This document shows, in pieces, positions 5,456 through 9,603 of a DNA stretch of 9,603 nt (the stretch's first letter is position 1; each line of letters opens with the position of its first letter). Under the pieces are notes generated by a model. That model worked only from the letters and a program-made list of their open reading frames with translations. It ran no database searches and was not told the DNA's origin. The translations under genes were made by a program, and so were the position numbers. This stretch comes from Nocardioidaceae bacterium (GTDB taxonomy: Bacteria > Actinomycetota > Actinomycetes > Propionibacteriales > Nocardioidaceae): NCBI GenBank assembly GCA_013811715.1, contig JACCUS010000187.1, forward strand, positions 1 to 9,603, written 5' to 3'.

Positions 5456-6874
5456 TCAGCGTCGTACGTCGGGTGGCATCAACACAGACCCGAAGCCGGT
5501 GTCCCACATCCGGTCGCAGAAGTCGAGCAGCAGCACGCTCAACGGAGCGACCCGGTCACCGACCCGCACCACCTCGTCGGAGAGGGTCAGCCGCACGAAC
5601 GTGCCGAGCGGCGACGGGCCGCACGCGACCGTGCCGATCGCCGACACGGCGTCTTGGGCAACCTCCAGCCGCCCTGGGCCGGCTGCCACCGCCACCTCGA
5701 GATCCTCCGTGGACGTGACGGTGCCAGACAGCCCCATCACGTCGACGAAGCGGCTGTCGTCGACCCGCGCCAGCGCGTCGGCCTCGATCTGCTCTGCCGC
5801 GCGGCCGAGGTCGCGTCCGAGCAGCGCGTTGACGTGCACCAGCTCCAGATGCGCGTCGGGGGAGGACCGGCCGAGCCGGCTCAGGCCGCCGCTGAAGCGG
5901 GGGTTGAGCTCGGTCAGTCGAAACCCGTCAGCCGTGAGGACGCCGTCGAGGCAGAACGCCCCGCGGTAGCCCTCGGTGCGCTGCAGGTGGATTCCGAACC
6001 CGCGGGTGAGCTCGCGCATCGCGTCGCGGTCGGCGTCGGGCGGGTCCCACGAGGTGCCCATGCCGGCGTAGACGAACCGGCCGCTCTCGGCGGAACGCAA
6101 CGACGCCAGCTCCATCGGCCGCAGCACCACCACGCCGTCGGGTACGACGATGGCGTGGATGCTGCACGGAACGCCTTCGAGGAAGGGCGAGACCCGCACC
6201 TGGGCACAGTGGCGAGAGAAGAAGTCCGCCGCGTCCTTCGCGTGGTCGACGGATCGGATCCACCGCACATAGTCACCGCCACCGTTGACGCCTTGCGTGG
6301 CGTCACCCGACCAGACGACCTGGTCGGCACCCGACGCGCCCCTGACCCGATCGGTCGCGGTCATCAGATCGTCGTACGTCGCAGCGGCGACCGCGACCGG
6401 GGGTCTTGACGCCCCCAGGTCGTCGAGGATGTCGTCGATGACGAGCTTGTCCTCCAGCGCCGCCTGCTTCGGTGGTCGACCGCCGAGCACCGGACGGCCG
6501 AGCATCGGCGTGTTGGGCCCGACCGGGCTCACCCACCAGGCCGCGTCTTCGGCCGGGTCGTACCGCTCGACCGCCGCCACCACGTCGGGGGTCAGCCGTT
6601 CCGCCGACCTCATCCGCGCCCGCACGTGCTCGGTGAGCGACTCGAACCGAGGGGACTCGACCAGCAGGATCTCGGCGTCTTCGGCGGTCGGAACCGGGCC
6701 CGTTCCCCGCCCGTCGGCGATGAGCAGCGGGCGCTCGGCGCCCCACCGCCGGAATCGCCCGACCAGGTGGGTCATCGCGGCGAGCAGCTCGAAGGAGCAG
6801 ATGATCTTCCGTCCGGTGAAGGGGGCGCAGAGGTGGCGTTCCCATGCCCCGACGTCGTCGGCCACCTCAGCCAT
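5456..6874 (-). CDS. ATP-grasp family protein, substrate unknown
   Basis: A 472-residue cytoplasmic protein with an ATP-grasp fold; such enzymes use ATP to activate a carboxylate for ligation to an amine, thiol or similar group. Visible parts: an N-terminal region (1-135) beginning near C-A-P-F-T-G-R-K; E-D-K-L-V-I-D-D-I-L (141-150), a likely start of the nucleotide-binding part with Lys143; a glycine-rich G-V-N-G-G-G loop (195-200); F-L-E-G-V-P-C-S-I-H (231-240); and the metal-binding strand L-T-E-L-N-P-R-F-S-G-G-L (320-331) with Glu322 and Asn324. The C-terminal 130 residues resemble the lid region of carboxylase-type ATP-grasps only loosely. The start ATG overlaps the stop of the upstream DUF4126 gene (8 shared bases), implying one transcript and translational coupling. 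I cannot name the substrate; no peptide-precursor gene or other biosynthetic partner is visible. Confidence 0.75.
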   Translation of the reverse strand: MAEVADDVGAWERHLCAPFTGRKIICSFELLAAMTHLVGRFRRWGAERPLLIADGRGTGPVPTAEDAEILLVESPRFESLTEHVRARMRSAERLTPDVVAAVERYDPAEDAAWWVSPVGPNTPMLGRPVLGGRPPKQAALEDKLVIDDILDDLGASRPPVAVAAATYDDLMTATDRVRGASGADQVVWSGDATQGVNGGGDYVRWIRSVDHAKDAADFFSRHCAQVRVSPFLEGVPCSIHAIVVPDGVVVLRPMELASLRSAESGRFVYAGMGTSWDPPDADRDAMRELTRGFGIHLQRTEGYRGAFCLDGVLTADGFRLTELNPRFSGGLSRLGRSSPDAHLELVHVNALLGRDLGRAAEQIEADALARVDDSRFVDVMGLSGTVTSTEDLEVAVAAGPGRLEVAQDAVSAIGTVACGPSPLGTFVRLTLSDEVVRVGDRVAPLSVLLLDFCDRMWDTGFGSVLMPPDVRR

Positions 6875-7463
6875 GCGCCGCGGCGCCTCGATCTCGCCAC
6901 CTGTGCCACCCCCGCCGTACGAGCTTGAAGGCCAAGATCACCACCAACACGCCGAGCACGAACAGCACCGAGGCGACACCCAGAGCCACCCACGGCGCGG
7001 TGAGCACCAACAAGATGACGGCGGTGACGGCGAAGTCCTCCCCCAGGGACACGGTGACGTTGGTGACGGGTTCGGGGGAGGCGTTGACGGCGAGCCGGGC
7101 GCCCGCCTTGACGAGGTGGGACGCGAGGGCTGACCCGCCGCCGGCGGCGGCGTACAGCGCCTGGCTGGCGGACTCGGCGTCCCCGGCCAGCAGATAGCCG
7201 AGCATCGCCCCGATGGTGGGCCGGATGAGGGTCGAGACCGCGTCCCACATGGAGTCGACGTAGGGGATCTTGTCGGTGACGAACTCCACGCAGTACATGC
7301 CGCCTGCGATGAGCAGCGCCTCGGTCTGCTGCACGGTCTCTGGTACGGCGTCGACACCGGCGAAGCGGCCGGCCAGCCCCAGCAGCACGACGACCGCGTA
7401 GGCGTTGATGCCGCTGGCCCAGCCAGCGGTCAGCACGAGCGGCACCAGGTCCACGAGCGCCAC
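6867..7463 (-). CDS. DUF4126 family membrane protein
   Basis: A 198-residue integral membrane protein of unknown function. The family signature is visible: S-G-I-N-A-Y-A (17-23) near the N-terminus, then V-E-F-V-T-D-K-I-P-Y-V-D-S-M-W-D (59-74) and L-I-R-P (79-82). Hydrophobic segments lie at about 5-35, 82-93 and 143-180. A basic tail (R-R-G-W-H-R-W-R-D-R) ends the protein, probably on the cytoplasmic side. It starts at GTG without a clear ribosome site; the upstream bases do not offer a better start. It is the first gene of a two-gene unit with the ATP-grasp gene. Confidence 0.8.
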   Translation of the reverse strand: MALVDLVPLVLTAGWASGINAYAVVVLLGLAGRFAGVDAVPETVQQTEALLIAGGMYCVEFVTDKIPYVDSMWDAVSTLIRPTIGAMLGYLLAGDAESASQALYAAAGGGSALASHLVKAGARLAVNASPEPVTNVTVSLGEDFAVTAVILLVLTAPWVALGVASVLFVLGVLVVILAFKLVRRGWHRWRDRGAAAHG

Positions 7464-7552
7464 TCTAGGGGGCTGGTCGCGATCCCTTGTGGTGGTGCCG
7501 GCGGAGGGCGCAAGCAGCTCAATTCACCGACAGTTACTATTGGACTGGCTTA

Positions 7553-7567
7553 GTCACTTTCAGTGAC
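7553..7567. promoter_or_regulatory. Perfect-armed palindrome GTCACTTTCAGTGAC
   Basis: GTCACT and AGTGAC are exact inverted copies around TTC. A related 15-mer lies upstream of the transglycosylase gene (2777-2791), with 12 of 15 bases equal. It also reads as two GTNAC half-sites ten bases apart, and GTTAC occurs 20 bases before it (7533-7537). This is a likely operator for the amidase gene. Confidence 0.5.
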
Positions 7568-7634
7568 GTTGCCCTTGTCGATATCGGCCGACTGTGTTTG
7601 GGTGGAGTGATCCCGCGTCCCACCCCCTGCACAC

Positions 7635-7639
7635 AGGAG
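7635..7639 (+). promoter_or_regulatory. Ribosome binding site fixing the amidase start
   Basis: AGGAG lies five bases before ATG 7645 and decides in favour of it over the in-frame GTG at 7594, which has no such site and would place 17 extra residues ahead of an otherwise normal signal peptide. Confidence 0.8.
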
Positions 7640-7644
7640 TTCGC

Positions 7645-9600
7645 ATGTCGTACCCATCCCGCCGCCGTCTGCTGACCGCGGTGGTCGGCCCGAGCGCGCT
7701 CGCGCTCGCGGTCTCCGGCCTCGCGATCGGCGCGCAGGCGCCCGTCTCCCTCGCCCGGTCGGCCCCCACCGGCCAGGACTGTCTGGCCGCGGTCGGGTCC
7801 GGCCCGGCCGACCAGGCTCGGCAGCGCGTCTTCACCGCCGCCGCCGAGACCTACCGCGTCCCCGCTTCGCTGCTGCTCGGCGTCTCCTACATGCAGTCCC
7901 GGTGGGACGACCACGGTCGCTTCTCCAGCACGTCGGGCGGCTACGGCCCGATGCACCTGACCGACGTCGACACCGACGCGGTCAGCGGCGGCAAGGGCGA
8001 GCGCTCGAGGGCCGTCTCCGACGGGCCCGAGGCGCTGCACACCGTCGATGTGGCTGCCGACGCGACGGCGCTCTCCCAGTCGCGGCTGCGGTCCGACGAC
8101 GCGGCCAACATCTGTGGCGGCGCCGCCGTACTGGCGTCGTACCAGCGGGAGCTCGGTCGGCCGGTCGGTGAGCGCACGTCCATCAGCGCGTGGCAGGGAG
8201 CGGTGCGCAAGTACAACGCAGCGGCCGACCCGGCCGGGTTCGTCGAGCGTGTCTTCGCCACCATCAAGGCCGGCGAGGCCCGCACCACCAACGACGGCCA
8301 GCGGGTAGACCTCGCCGCGCACCCGGCGCTTCGAGTCCCCGCCGCACCCGACCAGGGGATGTCGGCGGCCGACGAGGAGAACGTCGACTGCCCGAACTGG
8401 CTGATGTGCGAGTGGATCCCCGCGCCGTACGAGTGGTACGGCGAGCCGAACCCCTACGCGTACGGGAACCACGACCTCGCCGACCGGCCCAATACCATGG
8501 ACATCGAGTACATCCTCATCCACGACACCGAGACCAGCTACGACGGCACGATCCGGCTGGTGACAAATCCGCGGTACGTGTCCTGGCAGTACACACTGCG
8601 CTCGAGCGACGGCCACATCGCCCAGCACATTGCCCCCGAGAACGTGGCGTGGCACGCCGGCAACTGGTACGTGAACATGCACTCGATCGGGCTGGAGCAC
8701 GAGGGTTTCGCCGCCCAAGGCGCCGAGTGGTACACCGAGGCGATGTACCAGACGTCGGCGGATCTGGTGGCGTACCTCGCCGCCGAGCACGACGTCCCGC
8801 TCGACCGTGCCCACATCATCGGCCACGACCAGGTCCCCGGCATCGCCCCGGCGTACGTGCGCGGCATGCACTGGGACCCGGGCCCGTACTGGGACTGGGA
8901 GCACTACATGGACCTGATCGGTGCGCCGATCAAGCCCGACCGGCGCAGCAGGTCCGACGTGTGGACGGTGACACCGGGCTTCGAAGACAACCAGCAGGTG
9001 GTCACCCACTGTGACAGCAGCGGAACGTGTCGTCCGCAAGGGACGAACTTCGTCTACGTGCACACCGAGCCAGACGCCTCCTCGCCACTGGTGAAGGACA
9101 TCGGCCTGCGTCCGGACGGCAGCAATTCCACGAGGCACGTGTCCGACATCGGGGCGCGGCTGGCGGCCGGCCAGAAGGTCGTGGTCAACGACCGGATCGG
9201 GGACTGGATCGGTGTTTGGTATCTCGGCCAGCAGGGCTGGGTCTACTCGCCCAAGTCAGATCCCGTGGTCTTGCCGTCAGACGGGCCGACAGTCACACCG
9301 AAGCCGGGCGCCGAGACCATCCCGGTCTACGGCCGGGCCTACCCGGAGGCGTCCGCCTATCCGGCGGAGATCCCCTACCAGACCGTGATCCCGATGCAGT
9401 ACACGATCAAGGCGGGCCAGGAGTACTCGCTGGCCGACGCCGAGATCCAGACCGACTACTACTACTCGAAGACCTACGACTACGGTCCGGAGGTCGCGAT
9501 GGACGACACCCAGGTGGTGGGCGAGACGAAGTACTACCAGATCTGGTTCGGCCACCGGTTCTACTACGTCCAGGCCGACGACGTGGTGGTCAGCGAGTAG
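7645..9600 (+). CDS. Exported N-acetylmuramoyl-L-alanine amidase with SLT-like and SH3-like domains
   Basis: A 651-residue exported protein that probably cuts the bond between muramic acid and the stem peptide. The signal peptide (about 1-37) carries S-R-R-R-L-L (5-10), a twin-arginine-like motif. Residues about 60-210 form a transglycosylase-like domain (S-Y-M-Q-S-R-W-D at 81-88, S-G-G-Y-G-P-M-H-L-T at 97-106). The position where a catalytic Glu is expected is Gln84. An Amidase_2 domain follows (about 285-425), with probable zinc ligands His293 (L-I-H-D-T-E), His394 (G-H-D-Q-V-P-G) and Asp411 (H-W-D-P-G), and Glu351 in S-I-G-L-E. Two SH3-like modules complete it: about 465-536 (F-V-Y-V-H-T-E-P, ending G-W-V-Y-S-P) and about 558-650, which is tyrosine-rich. 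Four cysteines (250-ish to 462) may form disulfides. Its upstream palindrome is shared with the LysM transglycosylase gene. The amidase call is firm; activity of the first domain is doubtful. Confidence 0.9.
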   Translation: MSYPSRRRLLTAVVGPSALALAVSGLAIGAQAPVSLARSAPTGQDCLAAVGSGPADQARQRVFTAAAETYRVPASLLLGVSYMQSRWDDHGRFSSTSGGYGPMHLTDVDTDAVSGGKGERSRAVSDGPEALHTVDVAADATALSQSRLRSDDAANICGGAAVLASYQRELGRPVGERTSISAWQGAVRKYNAAADPAGFVERVFATIKAGEARTTNDGQRVDLAAHPALRVPAAPDQGMSAADEENVDCPNWLMCEWIPAPYEWYGEPNPYAYGNHDLADRPNTMDIEYILIHDTETSYDGTIRLVTNPRYVSWQYTLRSSDGHIAQHIAPENVAWHAGNWYVNMHSIGLEHEGFAAQGAEWYTEAMYQTSADLVAYLAAEHDVPLDRAHIIGHDQVPGIAPAYVRGMHWDPGPYWDWEHYMDLIGAPIKPDRRSRSDVWTVTPGFEDNQQVVTHCDSSGTCRPQGTNFVYVHTEPDASSPLVKDIGLRPDGSNSTRHVSDIGARLAAGQKVVVNDRIGDWIGVWYLGQQGWVYSPKSDPVVLPSDGPTVTPKPGAETIPVYGRAYPEASAYPAEIPYQTVIPMQYTIKAGQEYSLADAEIQTDYYYSKTYDYGPEVAMDDTQVVGETKYYQIWFGHRFYYVQADDVVVSE

Positions 9601-9603
9601 CCG

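Larger units (their letters stand above)
7464..7644. promoter_or_regulatory. Divergent promoter region, DUF4126 gene / amidase gene
   Basis: This 181-base non-coding gap separates two divergent genes. TACTAT (7535-7540) fits a -10 box for the amidase gene, giving a leader of about 100 bases. A palindrome at 7553-7567 would then sit just past the transcription start. A possible leader hairpin pairs GGGTGG (7600-7605) with CCACCC (7620-7625), just ahead of the ribosome site. No ydaO-type riboswitch is apparent. Confidence 0.4.

Noticed and set aside
5417..6409. A 330-residue plus-strand frame opposite the ATP-grasp gene
   Set aside because: It is antisense to a gene with recognisable ATP-grasp motifs, and its composition (A, R, H, V rich) is that of a shadow frame.
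7594..7644. GTG 7594 as the amidase start
   Set aside because: It has no ribosome site and would put 17 unusual residues before a normal signal peptide; AGGAG at 7635 supports ATG 7645.
7464..7644. A ydaO-type cyclic-di-AMP riboswitch upstream of the amidase
   Set aside because: Such elements precede some actinobacterial wall hydrolase genes, but the characteristic conserved blocks are not visible and the probable leader is short.
7537..9138. A 533-residue open frame on the minus strand across the amidase gene
   Set aside because: It is antisense to a gene with clear domains, has a low-complexity V/G/R/D composition typical of GC-rich shadow frames, and shows no motif.

Overview
The window is GC-rich, gene-dense chromosomal DNA from an actinobacterium. 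GTG starts, candidate leaderless promoters and a kinase / Rv2175c-like regulator / polyprenyl synthase / MetF gene block support this. The block resembles the pknL (Rv2176), Rv2175c, idsA2 (Rv2173), Rv2172c neighbourhood of Mycobacterium tuberculosis. The overall style, including the LysM transglycosylase and the large SLT-amidase-SH3 protein, suggests a Nocardioidaceae-type organism; this placement is inference. I see no transposase, integrase, tRNA, rRNA or CRISPR array, so this looks like core chromosome.

Layout. Bases 1-314 hold the 3' end of a threonine aldolase on the + strand. Converging on it is a PknL-type membrane Ser/Thr kinase (337-1599, -). Upstream of the kinase, on the same strand, is a secreted LysM-LysM-lytic transglycosylase (1831-2742, -). 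A fairly AT-rich 165-base divergent region separates it from a small Rv2175c-type DNA-binding protein (2908-3261, +). That gene converges on a polyprenyl diphosphate synthase (3284-4384, -). The synthase is divergent from a metF methylenetetrahydrofolate reductase (about 4426-5337, +), across a 41-base gap that appears to hold two overlapping leaderless promoters. metF converges on an ATP-grasp protein of unknown substrate (5456-6874, -), with a 12-bp inverted repeat between them. The ATP-grasp gene overlaps by 8 bases the end of a DUF4126 membrane-protein gene (6867-7463, -). The last gene is a large exported N-acetylmuramoyl-L-alanine amidase (7645-9600, +).

How the genes may work together. 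Three genes concern the cell wall directly or by likely signalling: the kinase, the LysM transglycosylase and the amidase. In M. tuberculosis PknL phosphorylates Rv2175c; here the counterparts of both flank a peptidoglycan hydrolase gene. The two hydrolase genes share a similar 15-base imperfect palindrome upstream (2777-2791 and 7553-7567), which may be a common operator. The polyprenyl synthase may supply prenyl chains for menaquinone, carotenoid or lipid-carrier synthesis; MetF feeds methionine synthesis. I found no clearly new multi-gene system. The best leads are the shared palindrome, the overlapping leaderless promoters, the Glu-to-Gln change in the amidase's transglycosylase-like domain, and the unexplained ATP-grasp / DUF4126 pair.
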